Shown here: positions 11,152 to 26,100 of the stretch, piece after piece | Position numbering within the stretch: position 1 is the first letter of the stretch | Layout: every line of letters starts with the position of its first letter | Assembly: GCA_914767715.1 (NCBI GenBank) | Contig: OU612068.1 | Location: 12,154,001 to 12,218,000 of the forward strand | DNA from: Membranipora membranacea | Taxonomy: Eukaryota; Bryozoa; Gymnolaemata; Cheilostomatida; Membraniporidae | DNA: 64,000 nucleotides | Direction of reading: 5' to 3' | Made by a program: the position numbers and the translations under genes | The notes under the pieces: generated by a model | The model's database searches: none | The model's input: the letters and a program-made list of their open reading frames with translations, nothing else | Told to the model about the DNA's origin: nothing

Positions 11152-14100
11152 ATGTCAGCAAGCGAACAAGCACCTAATATTATGGATAATCAAAACATTA
11201 TAGAGCCTTCTTCGGAGAGTGATGGAGAAGGGGACAGTCGCAGTAGCTCACCCGATCCCCCATTACCCCCTATGCTAATGAGACATTCTGCTCAATCTGT
11301 AGCTGGACCACCCACACTAACACGGCAACCACCACAAATGGTAGGTGTAGAAGCTCCTAAGCCAGTTGCAGCAGCCCCTCCACCTCCAAGTCTGAAGCGT
11401 ATGTCAACCACCAACAGTAACAATGACTCTGCTATCTCACCAACGCCACCAAGGGATTCTACGATGGAGACTGATGATGAAGATGGTGATTTAACTGATA
11501 TACCCAGCTCAACATCTCTTTTCTCACAATCTCAGTCGTCCGTTGGTAAAGTATCAAGCCTTGACTCGATAGTCGGTAAAATCATGAAAACTAAACACTC
11601 GGACAGCAGAACGAACTCCCCTGCTCCGTCTGTGACTCCTATAACTGCTTCAGTTACAGATACTACTACTGCTCTGTCTAGTGTGTCGGATACTCAAGCG
11701 GTTGTAACTGAGTCAAGCTCCTCCGAAGTTGCCTCACCGCCCCCTCTGAGAAAGGGCGTACCATCTCCCGATCCTAGCAAATCACGGCGCAAACAGACAG
11801 CCCCTAGTGCTACCAGTGGTAGGATTACAGAGAGTCCGCCCAGAGATAACAAACCAGTGATTGTACCTGGTGAGTTGTTTTTGTATTGTTTTAAACATCT
11901 ATCACAATAAATATTAGCAAGGACAAGAACTGAAGATTCGATGCTTTGACATTTAAACAAGAGTTGTCTTCTCTCTCTTTGAAATAATCAGCTGGAAACA
12001 ATATATACTCTTATACACACAATGCTATGCCGTGTATAACCAGGGAGGGTGGGAGACCCTCCCTGATATAACCATATTGTACTTGCTATGATAATGAGAT
12101 GAGGAAGAGTTTTAAATTAAGTCCTATTGTGTGTGTATTGAAAACTAATGTGCAGGTTAATTTTTGATACAGCGTAGTTATTAATCGTCTTTTTACTAGG
12201 TTCAGCAATTAAGTCATGATTGTTCGATTGATGGTTAAAAAATGTTGGTTGAAATCGAATTGATTGATTTATAACTAAAACTGTGTCTGAATTGCAGATG
12301 TGGATGATCTACTAAAGGATTGTGAGATGGTTACACCAGTAGAGGCTCCAAACCTGGAGATAGATTTACCTGATGATGACGATGAGGAATTCAAACCTAT
12401 GAGAGTCAGCAGTAAAGGTGAACTACAGATAATGGCGTATAGAATGAGCAATATTGAAACGTTATGAAAAGAAACTGTAAAAATGGATGGTTTTTTGCAG
12501 ATTGAAACAGGAAAATTCTGTTTTGTTTGTCAATCCTGAGTTTGGTTTATGGTGTATGGACATTGTCTGCCCATGGTATATGTGATATAGGGGAGGAGGA
12601 TCTTTTAATTGGAATGAGCCATGATTCTTGAAGCAAACTATAACATTTGCCTAAAATTATCGTTCACATGGTCTTTCAGTTAGACTAATTTGTTCCCAAA
12701 TTGCTCGGTCAGAATGTATATAGTTCTATCACTGAGTGAGCGATCTTATCGCTATTTTGGCTGTTTTTAATTGAAAGACCCCCCCCCCCTGAGTACCATG
12801 ATTTATTCTCATCACAGGACGAGTTGTGAAGAAGCCATCATGGGCTGATGCCTACACCACAGAAGATGACCTCATAGACTGGACTCCTGAGAGGCTGCCT
12901 AAGAAGGGCAGTAAGAAGGTGTCCTCACATGATTATGATTTTAACTCCCCGCTAGTGCCGAACAACAGTGACTCATTTAAACCTCGGGCCCCGCCCAAGT
13001 TTTGTGACCAAAGTGGTAAGCTTTCAAAAAAGTTTCATTTTTTTCTATTTATTATTATTCACTTTTTGTTTTAAGCTTATTTGTATATTGTGATGAGACC
13101 TTAAATCAATATCTTGTACAGTAACATGTTTCTGAGAGGAGGTGAGCAGTCTCCATTAAATAAGAGGTTGCTCAGTACGACTATGGGCTGTATATCTAAA
13201 AGTAAACTGATTAAAGTTCCTCACCTCCAATCTTCATGGAGTAGTGACTGGAGCTCAAACCCACACTGATCACATGATATACTATAGCATGTATATCTCT
13301 GATCGATAGAGAATGAATAAGTTCACTTAGCCTGAGTACTCTAAGAAGGAATCTGGTGTGACGACTGGAGGAAAATCTCATTAGTTAGGGGTGGGTACAT
13401 GTTAGGTACTCAAACTATCAGAGATACACATGTCTCGTCGTCAGTTTGCATCTCATTTCTTCTCATATGTCACATAATTCTGATTATTTAACATTTACTT
13501 CTGACAGTTGATCATGAGGAACTCGACCCATCTCTGATATATCAAAACCCTCCAGCAGCGTTATTCCTCCCATTCAAGCAAGGTAAGTTAATGGTAGTCA
13601 CCATAGCTATGACATCTATCATGAGATGAGATAGGTCAAGGCTGTAGTTTAGAAAAATTACAGGGGAGGCAAAAATCCAAGGCGTGTCCAAAGCATCACT
13701 AAGCGGAATGCTGAAAGCTCCAAAGGAGCCGAGTCTGCCATGGGTTATTCAATCATAAGATCTTTAGGCCACTTTATTTACCTCTCTAGGGCCTGTAGAT
13801 TTATTGAAGAGAAATGAGGATCTATATTAGTTTGATGGAAACCACAACAACGGATTATTGTAATCACAAATGTAATGTACTTGTTGTGTGAAATTTCAAA
13901 TTACTTCACTTAAAATTTAAAAAGAATGCTTGCAATATTACAGGGTGGCGACGTGAGTTGGTGATCAGGAACCCAGTGGATGGTGAGATCAAGTCTAAGA
14001 ATGCTGACGCGTATTACTACGCTCCAAGCGAGTACGGTTCTGTGAAATTGGTGAGTCACGATGGCTTCCTTAAACTTAGATCCAATAAGTATAATTCGGT

Positions 14101-17100
14101 GGAAATAGTGACCCCTTGTGCATTTATTCTAACCTTACTCGGCAACAGAACTGAAACAAGAGGGGTTGCCCATCCACTGACAGTCTGAATCCTTTAACTT
14201 ATACACCATAAACATTATTTGGTTAGAGTGCTAGGTCTTTGGCTATCAAGTTTTGAAGTTCCTGGGTTTGAACCGCACTGCAGTCCACTGACTAATGCTA
14301 GGTTAAACTTCTCAAACGTTGCACGGGTTGATGGTGGTAGCGTTTCCTTATCAACCTCATGTGACTTAAGTGATCAAACCTTCAATTTGACCGACAATAA
14401 ACTAACATGATCTGCTCTATCATTATAGAATATTTCAAAAGTTGTCATTCAATTAGTTTTAAAAAAAACTTTCTAAATTGAGATAAATCTGTTTGGAGTT
14501 GACAGTTAGATGAGATGATAAGTACCATATAAAAAACTTAAAAAACTTTGTCTTTTAATATTGCAGAGATCGCAAGTTAAAGTACAGGAATTCTGTAAGT
14601 ATGGCGATTCATTTCAATTCGCAAATGAAATCGGCGAATGTTCATACCTATTATTCAACAATTATGGTAAAGTGTGTAGTAGGCCCATAGAGTTATCATA
14701 TATATCATGAGTAAGCATGACATAGTTATACTTAAAATTTATGTATGATTATATTCAGAACATGTGCCGAACATGAAAATGAAACTCGTCTGAAGGCCAT
14801 TTGACATTTAATAAATATATCCATGTTCTACATCTGTTCCTGATCAAAACAACTTTAGTTGTGTACATTACGAACCAGTTGCACTTCAATAATGCTATGG
14901 TTGTCAGCTTTTGTCACATGGCAAATCATTATCTATTATAGTGGACGATAAGAATATCCCTAACCTAACTAGTAATAACTTCTCTTACATGAAGAAGGTA
15001 TTTCACCGACCTCCGGAGGAATATGTGAGATACGCCGGTAAATTCACTGTTCGCCCCAGAGCATCTGGTAAGTCAGTAATCAGGGGGTATTATAATTAGC
15101 ATCAGCAATCATTTTTAAAATCATCACTATCACGTTGCTCGAAATTATCGCTCACTAGGTCTTTCATTTAGACAAATTTGTTCCCAAATTGCTCACTCAG
15201 AATGTATGAAGTATCGGTGATTGGGTCTCACTCGCTCTGGATAGGGTCTCTCTCACCAATCACTCAGTCACCCACACCATATCAGCCACAGATTTCATAA
15301 GAGAATGATTTACAATGCTTTTCTAAAAAAAATACATAATTTATTGATTTGAATATAACTTGAAAATTCCTCAGAAGTATATCTGAGGCGATGCGATGTG
15401 GTTCTTTCTGACACCACTGACTATTTTTAATGATATTTAATGATTTTATATTACACCTTCAGAGCATAGCATCGTCCCAATTGTACCACAAGGTAAACTT
15501 GTGTTCATATTGCATAAGTTATGTTCAAAGTTGGTTGTTGGTTCCCTAATATTAATTTGTTTCTAACTTGTAGCATATTATTTATCTAAACCTCCTTACT
15601 GATGATCCAGGATATTTATTAAATTATCAGCAATGTTGATTTTCGTTTCAATGTTTATATTCTTGTACGTCATTTTTTTGTAGCGTCACCAGGAGATGTA
15701 AAGGTCAAGGAGTTCAAAGCGAAGAAAGTGAAATCTCCAAAGGTGGGTGTTTCATCAGTCAAATCTGCTGGAGCGCTTCCCACGATTTTCAGGGTACCAT
15801 TGCCTGTAGGTGGCACACCTACACCGTGGCTTCCATATTCGCAAGCCACCCCTTCAGTCAACATTCTCACGGCATACTCGGTCGTAAGTTAGGTGTTGTG
15901 ATGCTCAATGCTAAGCGTGTGGTTGTAAGCAGCTTGTAGGTGTTCTGACGATCCAGGCTTTGTAATCGATCTGCACTTTGGGGTGATTTCTAGCATGCCT
16001 CGGCAAAGTGGCTTTTTCTTAAGCTTATCTAGCCTGTTGCTTCTCTTCAACAATAATTATTTTGCTGATTTTCAAACTTAGTCCTCAATGGAAACTTACC
16101 AAAATATCTTGATGTTGTTTGTGCTCTCATCCCAGCCTTCGATGCTTGTACTGATCCCGATCTGGCAGTCATAAAAAACAAAGCCTAGCCACGTGAGAAC
16201 TCAGGCTGGCAGTTACTCCGCGTTTGACATCTATCACTTTGACCAGCCACAAAAGCACCAAAGATTGCAGCCTCAAAAGTTTTACATACATAAAAGTGTG
16301 AGCGACATCATGTTATATATTTTATGCCATAACTCGGGTCTAATCAGCTTAGCCTGTCACATTGCTTCTGCTTCTGATGGCGGTTCAGTCTCTTCCGTTT
16401 GACAAGAGATGATCCGGCTACTTCCTTAACCCGTGTACCTTGGGCTTATATGATTTGCTGTGGTTATCCATATTGGCCAATTGCAGGGCTTCTTGCTTTG
16501 ATACAATCACTTGTGCACTCAGACTAAAGCATCCTGCTTCTTTCTGTTTGGATGTAACATACGTGGCTTACTCACGGGTGCTCTCTGCATCTTGTAATCT
16601 AGCAACAGCTTTTGAAGATTAGATAGTCATTTTGGATATTATGTGAATACGTGAATTTGTGTCTATTTATATGATATTGTGATTACTCTCTAGTAACTGT
16701 GTGTGTCTCATTTTCAGGAGAACAATTCTCCAGCACCCCCAGGTAAACTACCGATCAGCAAGCTGACCCCGACCAATCCGGTGAAACGCCCTGCGAGCAC
16801 AGCTTTCTCAACTCCAGGATCTCCGGTGAAGAAAATAAAAGCTGACAAGACCGCCTCAAAGAGAGCTAAACAGTTTTTAACTAGCAGTGATAAATCTCCG
16901 GCCAGGATTATCGCTCCAGCCGGCAAACCTCCATCTCTTCAGGTATCTATGTGGTGTAACCTTAGACCGAGTTTAGCTCATTTGCCTGTATTTGGAGTTA
17001 CTCCCCTTCCACTTGTCACGCCGCGCATGACCAGTAGAAGGGAAACAACTGGAATGCAGGCAAACTGGATCAAACTTGATCTCGTGTAACTCTACTATAC

Positions 17101-20100
17101 TTGTACTTCACGATGTCACAATTTCTATAACAATAAGTAACTGTAATAAAATAAAGCATCATGTGTGTTGTTTTTCATGATGATGAAATCAATATATAGT
17201 AAGTAGGCTACTACTTTTAATTTGTTACTGCACTCCAGACTGGTATCTAAATGGTGTTTTCTCCTGCTGATGATTAACATTTATGGCTTATTCACTCAAT
17301 TGACAATCTCTTTGACAGGATACAAAGGAGCCGCCCATACCATGTAGTGATGACTGTATAGGAGTGGCTAACAAGATCCCCACAGTACAATGTGGGGTGT
17401 GCCTACTGCTGTCCCATCCGGAGTGTGTCAACTGGTCTAATGCCGGCCGCGATGCTCTCTTCATATGTACTGTAAGTACTTCTTTAACTTTTTGAGTGGT
17501 GATTACTCAGAATCTTTGATGTGAACGTAATTTAAATACCCTAATCACAACTTGTCTGTTTGAAGCTTCTGGCTGTATGGGTTTCCCAGCTTACCACGAC
17601 GAGCTTGATAGTGATGTAAGTGTCATTGTGATAAAAGAAAACAAATTTTTTTTCTTGCAACTATAACATTTGCATCACCTCCTTTACAGCTATGTATTCA
17701 TAAAACGAGGAAAGACAGATCTAAGAAGAAAATGGTTAATGGCGGGAAGAAAGAGAATACTCCTTTACTCAGTAAAGCTCTTCAGAATGCCAAATCCCCA
17801 ACTGTCGGTCAGTCGAAGGATAATAGCAAGTCAGGCAGGCTGATTACCATCCCTCTACATGTACTCAGTAAGATAGACACTAAGGCTCCGTTTGCTTTGA
17901 AGCTGAACAATGAAACATTCAAAATCGACCCATCCAGACTAATCAAGACTGCTACCGGTGTAAAGATATTCATCAAAAACTGTCAGGTTGTCAAGCCAGA
18001 TATTGTACCCAAACCAAAGGTAGGTTATGAACAGCTTCAGTGCTCCCATACTGTCACGTCACGTTATGTCTGTTCAGGTTCAATTTTCCAATACTTTCAG
18101 AACATTAAATTAAGTTCATTGCTCAAAAAGGTATGAGTAGAGTGTATGCATATGAGCAGCTCAAATTGTTTCTGATGCATCGTTACTAAACAGGACCTGT
18201 GTACAAATTCTGTACTGCCAGAAAACTAATGTTCCTTTGCATGCACTTTTGTTCATCTGGTCAATTTCAGTTTTCAGGCCATCAAAATATCTTGTCAGCA
18301 TTATCAATAACTGAATGCTTATATATTTCCATTGACTATATGCTCCGTATTGTAATGAATGTCATACTTTATCATTTTGTAGTATTCATCTTTGGCAGAA
18401 TGCTATAAAAAGCTGTCAAGCGACGAACAAGGTAAAGTCAGTGACAAGGAGATCAAGTCTGAACAGAGCGTGAAAAACGAGTCTGATCAAGGCGACAAAC
18501 CTAGTAACGCTCCTCAGTCTGAGGCTACTGGTGGTCCGCCTAAAGCTGATAAGCCAAGTGATTTAAACGTCAGTATAAAATCTGAGAATGTAGAAAAGAA
18601 TGAAATAAGTGCTGAGAAAAGTGCTGAAAAAGTCGGCAGTGCTGAAAACAGTACAGGTGGTACTGGTAAAAGTGCCAGCAGTGCAGATTACATTGCAGGT
18701 AGTTCCGATAACAGTGCAGGCAGTGTTAATAAAGACAAAGATAGTACTGGTAAAAGTGCCAGTAGTGCAGATAGCAGTTCCATCAGTTCTAGTAGCAGTG
18801 CTGCTTGTGAATCTGATAATGTTGGTAAAGATACCGGTAGTGACTTAGCTAGAAAGGACACAACCGCTTGTGCACAAACTACTGCCGGCGCAGCTGGTGT
18901 AAGCAGTGAAGATAAAACTAATCCTGCGGAGAAATCAGATGCAGAGGTGATAAAGACCACAAATGACAAAGACAACCCGGAGGACTGCAAAACAGCAGAG
19001 GAGGGTGCAAACCCCTCGGTAAACAAATCGACATCAGAAGAAAAGCTAGCTAACGGTAAGAAGGAAAACTCCAAGCCATCTGATGAAGAGAATAAAACTT
19101 CTGATGACTCGAAAGCTGTAGATCCAGATACAAGTGAATCTGCATCCAGCAGTGTTAAACAGGAGCCGATGGATACAGAGGACTCCTTACAGAACCCTCC
19201 TCCACTAGAAAAGTCAAAAAACATGCAAGCTCGACAGGTAAGTGCAATATGCATGCAACGCACTTTAATATTATAGGCCATGTCATGGGAAGAAAGCCTT
19301 GATTTGCTATCATTTTTATCATCTTGCAATAATTTGTGATCATTTATCACTTTTTCCCCCAACTTTTGCCATAATTTCTATATTATATTGTGGAAAACAT
19401 CAGTCCAGGATGATATTGTTTTCCAAATAACAGTAAAAAAATGTATATATATATATCACACATTAGTGAGTCATGGCTTGAATAGTGGGTTCAAATTTCA
19501 ATTTCTCACAATTTGCAATTTAGGACAACAAGGAAAACACTGTTGAAAGTGAGACAATCTTATCATTCATAAGATTTTTAGTCCTCTGGTTTGCCAACAA
19601 TTAAGAATGCAGTATTAAGTCAGATAATCTTATTATTCATATCTGATATATTATATATTGTTTTGATGGTTACAGGACAGCCTCAGCTCTCTGCCTGTTG
19701 AAGAGCGAGAACAATCACCAGAGCTGGCTATCAGCCAACTACTCGGCAGCATCACACAATCTATAGAAGAGTATCAGCAGGATCAGATCAACTATGATAA
19801 AGGTACGATTTATAATTATTTGCAGAGCAGAATCTTCAATTTCTTGGCATTGCTTTGCTCAGTAATTGGTGTACACTATACAGTGTAAACCTTTATATGA
19901 GCTTCTGCTAGGATTTAACTCGGGTTTCTTATTAGCTTGGAGCCTTGGACTAGGATCAAAGATAATAAACCCATGTTTATATGTGAGTTTTTAGGAAGAA
20001 GAAAGGGCAAATGCAATGTTCTGTGTAATCCCCATGATGATCTTTACAGATTTTGACACAAAAAATTTCAATTTACTGCATCTCCTGGTAATCAACGAAA

Positions 20101-23100
20101 AATTATAGTGAGATCCACGATGAGTAACAGATAAAGAGGAAAGTTAGAGCTCCTACTCATGGTTGATGCTTTACCCAGCAATTTTTTCTATTCTCCTTGT
20201 GTTACAAGCGAGGCAGTGGAAGAGATATTCAACGTCTACTGGTATGCCTGTATAATCAATAATTGTATTATTTTTTTCTAGCGATGGCGGCATTCGAGGC
20301 AAAGTTGGAAAGGGAAAGAATGATAGAGAAACAAAACAGAGAGAAGTTAGCAAAGGAGGCAGCGAAAGAAGTGGCTGATAAAGTGGCTGAAGATGCCAGG
20401 ATTAGGAAACTGAACATGATGAATAAACCGACAGACAAGCGATCACTCTGCAGTCCAACCTCTGACGGCAACAAAAGTGTATTTGTGATCAACAAACAAG
20501 GATCAATGTCACAGGTATGTTTTTGAGTTGTCTAACAGTACTCAATAATCAGACAACTCCTTATGCCATTTTATCATTAATCTATGTAGGCACAGTGTTG
20601 CCTTTGCACGTCCCTTTTTTATGCTGCATCCAGTCAGGAGTGGAAGCAAATGAAGGGACGTGCAAAGGCAACACTGTGCCTACATAGACCAAGGAGTTAA
20701 CTCCTGGCATAGATTAATTGAAACATGGCATAAGGAGTTGTCTGATTATAGAGTACTGTTAGACAACTCCAAAGCATAACACCCTTCATCAGTTTTCCGG
20801 TAATTTTCAGGTGTGAATTCTAGTCTATGGTGTTAACCTCATCATTGGTGTAATGCATTGATATGAATTTTTACTGCTTGACAAAAATAACAAGGGTCAG
20901 CTATATTACATTTCTGAAATTTTGGACCAACCAAAGATGAGAAATGCGGTCAAGCAACCATACAAAAATAGACATATGCTTGCTCAGGGTCAGATATGTT
21001 CCCCTAAACCATATACTATATATCAGAGGCGTAATGCTTGGATTGTTGGTTAAGTGACTTCAATTGTTCTTTCTCATCACAGCTTCTGTATACGGCAGCA
21101 CCTAACACGAAACCGGTAGGGCCTAAAAATTACCGAACTATGCAGGTGACGCCCACTACAAACAGCATCACTGCTAAGATAACACCTGCAACTTCTGGCA
21201 GTGGTTTGACACTTTCAACTGCAAATGCTGTGAGTTAACAACCGAATCCCAGTTTAAGATAAGATGAGATGAGATAGCTTTTATTAGTAAAACTCTGTCA
21301 AAGACAAGTGAAAATAGTGTTGATGAAGCTCTATTGGTGTTCATATAATCACCATATAAAATTTGAATGCTAGTTGGGATAAAACTGTTTAAAAATCTCT
21401 CAGTTCTGGTCTTGGGCATACGATAGAGTGACCTGGCTGTCTCATAGCAGTGATGTAAAACATGAATGTCACAACTAATAAAATTCTGAGCTAAGTTTTC
21501 AATCCTGGTATTGACTCGGTGCACCATGTCTAAAAAGTATGACCTCAACCATCTGCCAAAGTAGAGGAAAATATGATTTATTTATGTGAATTCATTTATG
21601 TTTAATCTCCCAAGTTTTGTGAAACAATCAACACTGAAATTTGATCGGCTGGCAGAGAAATAGTTTGCGAGAGGATTGGTAGGCATCCAGGCAACCTTTC
21701 AACCCAGTCAGTTCAATTGAAGATCGAAACTCTTTTTTAAAGATTGCTTTTAGGAATTTGCATGATCATCATGTAATCCACATATCTTTTGTTTTCGTGT
21801 TGTAGATAGCTGCTCCGCAAAAGTTTGTCAGACTAATTGACAATAAGTTAGTTCAAGTTAAGCCTCCCGGCATACCTATTGTCATTAAAGCATCTTCTAC
21901 TATGCTCGGACGGCCGACCACACAGAAAAGCGCTACAAAGGCTGGGAGTGTTGCCATAAATATTGCCAACAGCAACAACACAATGCAATTAATGGTAAGT
22001 TAGCATCCTAATTGAAAGTGACAATTGCTGCCCTCGAATGCAAACGTCCTAAATGATGAAATTGAAAACTTGACTTTTTTACATTTTCCATATGATACAG
22101 TAACAAGTCTAATGTTATACAATTTGGAAGGTTTCTCATGTTTCAACTTTGCATTGTCCTATATTAGGAATAATCAACACAAATGGCCAATTATCTCAGC
22201 TTAAGAAATTATCATATAGGACGTTTTCATTCAAAGCCATTGCAGTTTACATCAAAATAAGACAATTAAGATATCCATAAAACAGTGAATTATGATCGTT
22301 GTCTCCGATATCAGCAATAAAACCTTCAGAAAGTTTTCATAGATGGAAAAAGCAACAAATCTCTCGCAGCAGTTGCCAGTCTGCCAGGCTTAGACCTTTA
22401 TAAGTTATTTTCTCCTTCGGACAAACCGAATATTTTATGTAATTGGCTGTCTTGCAAGACAGGAAGTTATCTACCCGATCTCAAGATATCGGGTAGATAA
22501 CTTCCTGATAACACTAATCAATTTGTATAGGGAATGCGGAGTTGTCTTCCCGAGGGGGCAACCCTCATATCCTTTTCTCGGTTTCAAGCTCAGTCACAAG
22601 AGTTGACAAGTTTTCCCCCCACCAAATAAAGCTTGTCAAGACAAGCTAATTTTATTGATGGTTAGCAGCTCTGAATGGTTCAAACATGATAAAGGGCCAC
22701 CCTGCCCAAGTGTTCTATACCATTTCAGTCCTTGCAATGCCAGCTAGAAAAACTTAATCCTCTGTTACAATTGTAGCCGAAGGGTGCTCATCTCCCAAAG
22801 GGTGCACATCTCCATAATGCTACACAATTTACAAATCTGAACGCTGTTACAAAAGTGACTACATCTTCAGGAGGTGTTGTCTACTTGTCCAAACCTCCAG
22901 CTCACCTTGTGGCCAAACCTGGTCCATCTGTGCAGAATGGAAACCTTCAGATGAAACATGGGGGTATGGTAAAAAGTCTGCCCATGAAAAATCTTGGTGG
23001 CACTGTTATACCACTGAACAATCTTACCATAGCCCCCAACCAGACACAAAACCTTCCAGGTAAGTTTTCTCATCTATTGGGTTGAAGTAGCATCTAAATG

Positions 23101-26100
23101 TTTGTGTTTCACGGAAATCAAGTAGCTTCATTCTCTACACGTCTTGTTCACACATAGTTAATATTTGTGAAGAAGATAATTGATAAACAGAAATATCTGA
23201 TTCATCGTATATCATTTCTGAACATGCACATGATTTTGACAACTCTCAACCCATGACAATGTTGTTTGTTAAAAAACCAAAACTGTTGTGAAGTCGGCAT
23301 TTTGCATGACATATTTGCGGGTGATTCCACCGCAACGCCAAATTATACCCACTATGACTGTGACTATGACTATACCGGATTTTAGCTGTTAATTCATCTG
23401 CATTGTTTTATAGTGAAGCTCAGTTCTGCTCCAGTAGTGATTGGTACAAATCAGTTTGTACCTGTAGGCAACCTGCCAACAGGGGGGAGCCCGAAAGTGG
23501 TGATGCTAAACAGAACTAATAATGTTTATTCTGTGGCTGGCCAACCACCACGGCAGATGACAATTTTACCCTCTAAACCTTCTACAAGCACCAACAATCT
23601 AGCAACCAAATCGCCTACCACGATTGTGATGCATCCAAAAATGTGTGTGCCGCCTAAAACCAAACCACAAACCTCAAAACCAAGTCTCAATCAGGAATGC
23701 CTTCTTTGCATATTCTCCTATCTGAGCATAGAAGATAGACTTAGAGCAGGAGCAGTGTGCAGATTGTGGAGGGTCGTGGCTACTAACTCCGAGTTGGTGA
23801 GTAGCTTTGTAGATACACCATACCAGGCAACTAGATAAAAAGGAATTTATGCTGTTGTTCCTCAAATTCGGCTCAAATTGAACAAATAAACAAATGGAAT
23901 AAACCTGGTCATAGACACCTCAATTCATTGTTTACTAATAAGTCATTTGATTCTCATCAATGTGTGGATTGTTAGTCTTGCATCAACTTGAAGACGCGAC
24001 CTCCCTACTGACTAATTGGTTTATCTGTAAACCATCCTGCAAACAACTCAAATTAAATGTTGTTAAATTTAAATGTTAATTGTTGCAAAACAAAATCATT
24101 GGTCCAAGATCTTTCAAATTTAAAATTAAATTCAATTTTAATAGCAATAGACAGTTTTCTGAGCTCTAATTTAAGTCTCTATTCGGAGTTGTCTTTTCTC
24201 CAGTTTGGTACTTTTAACCCATGCCGCATAGGAAAAAGATGATGAAAAGAGGGTTTTCTTGAAAACCGCTTATAATAGGATAAAAATGTGTCTCGATTCA
24301 GCAATGGCATCAATGAAACCCGGAGGGACAGGGTTTCCAAATCATCTGGGGCTTGAAAGCTGATGGATCTCTATTTTAGTGACGAAATTCATGAAAAATA
24401 CCATGAAATTTGTCCGCAAAACAGGCAGAAATTGATTTCAATTACTATCCGATACCTCCGAATACCAAAATTATTTCCCAACCTATGGATCTATGAGTTT
24501 TCTATGGTGCAGATTCTGAATCAACAATCGTTTTTTTCCTATTATGAGCGGTTTTCAAGATAACCCTCTTTTCATCACCTTTTTCCTATGCGGCGTGGGT
24601 GTAAAGTGCCAAACTGGAGAGAGGACAACTCCGAATAGAGGCCTAAAGTAGAAATGCGAGATGAATTTTTGTTGTACCATTGGAATGCTCGTAATACTGT
24701 GTGTAGCAATATAGTGACCTAGTGTGCACCTTACATGTCAAAATTGATTTAAGTTTTGGGGTCCTGATGGTTTATCTTCCCTGCTGAAAACGGAAGCAAA
24801 AGAGCTGAGAAGTTAAGGGAATAAGGCCTGCGCACCAAAAAAAGAGAGCTAGCATCTATAAATGCCTTATAATACTAGATCACTTGAGATTGGATATCAT
24901 TTCTAGACCCCAACATTTTTTGAAAGTCAGAACATAAATCAATTTTGGCAGGTAAGGTGCACACTAGGTCCCTATATCGCTTCTCACAGTATTATGAGCA
25001 TTCCAATGATACAAAAAAAAATTATCTCGCATTTCTACTTTAAACTAGAGTCCAGAAAACTGTCTATATCTGTTTAACCAATCTCAATCAGGATGGTGGT
25101 TCACTCAAATTCGTTCTAGCAATATTTTTTATATTCATCTTGATGTAGTCCTGTCGTAATATACACTGTTTATTTCTGTTATTCAGAATGGGCAGATGAT
25201 GTTTGATAGTACTAAGAGCCGGTCATACAGAGCTATAAAACATCTCCTTAATGCTAAACTCACTTCTCTTGTAAGTAAATATTATTATTTGATTTATTAA
25301 AGTACCGTGAGATAAAGTTATCACCTAACACTGTCAAACAATTTTTACTATTGTATATTTTTTACTTCTAAATTGGTTACATTGTCATTTCCTTACCTTG
25401 AGCAGAATTCGGTTGTGGGACAAAGAGTGTTCAGGCATCAAACACCTGCCAAAATCACTCTCTGATAGCTTGCACTACTTGGTGTCTTGTTCCAAAATTA
25501 TTCACTCCTTGATTGAACTACATCGTACTTGCTGAGTGAACAATTTGGGAACGAATTGAAAAAACCAAGCGGAAAGAATTTCAAGCGAAATGATAGTGAT
25601 AATGATTATTTGGTCCAAAAATATCGCTCATTCTAATTGAAAGACCCTCCCAAATTGCATTTATTTTTTACATCTTAATCCATTTACATTTTTATCAGAG
25701 ATTACCAAACATGAAAACTGCCAAAGAGAGAACATTCAGCAGACTTGTAGATGATGTTATAGACATGGAGCGCCTGATGTCCCTATCCATCATCCAGTCT
25801 CCACCTCTAGGTGTTGTGTGGTTCACTAGCACGGTATGTACATACATATGCATATACATGTACATAAAATATACATATATATATATATACATATATATAT
25901 ATACATACATATACATATTCATACACATACACATATGCATACATAATACTGATATGGATATTAAACTATTATGATGGGTATCTCTGATTGTTAGTGTCTA
26001 TTTAGTCGGAGTCATGGATTTATTTATATAATTAAGTCTATGGTCTGAGTGCCTTCCCACCCTTATGCTTATTGAACTAATTCACTCTATCGACCAGAGA

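Noticed and set aside
16193-16622. Two plus-strand frames in the intron before exon 16718
   Set aside because: The flanking exons join in frame without them and no acceptor/donor pair fits. They may be a decayed insertion.
25695-25974. Frames with repeated YI/MYVY residues
   Set aside because: They read through the TA/CATA microsatellite; only the part up to 25833 is exon.
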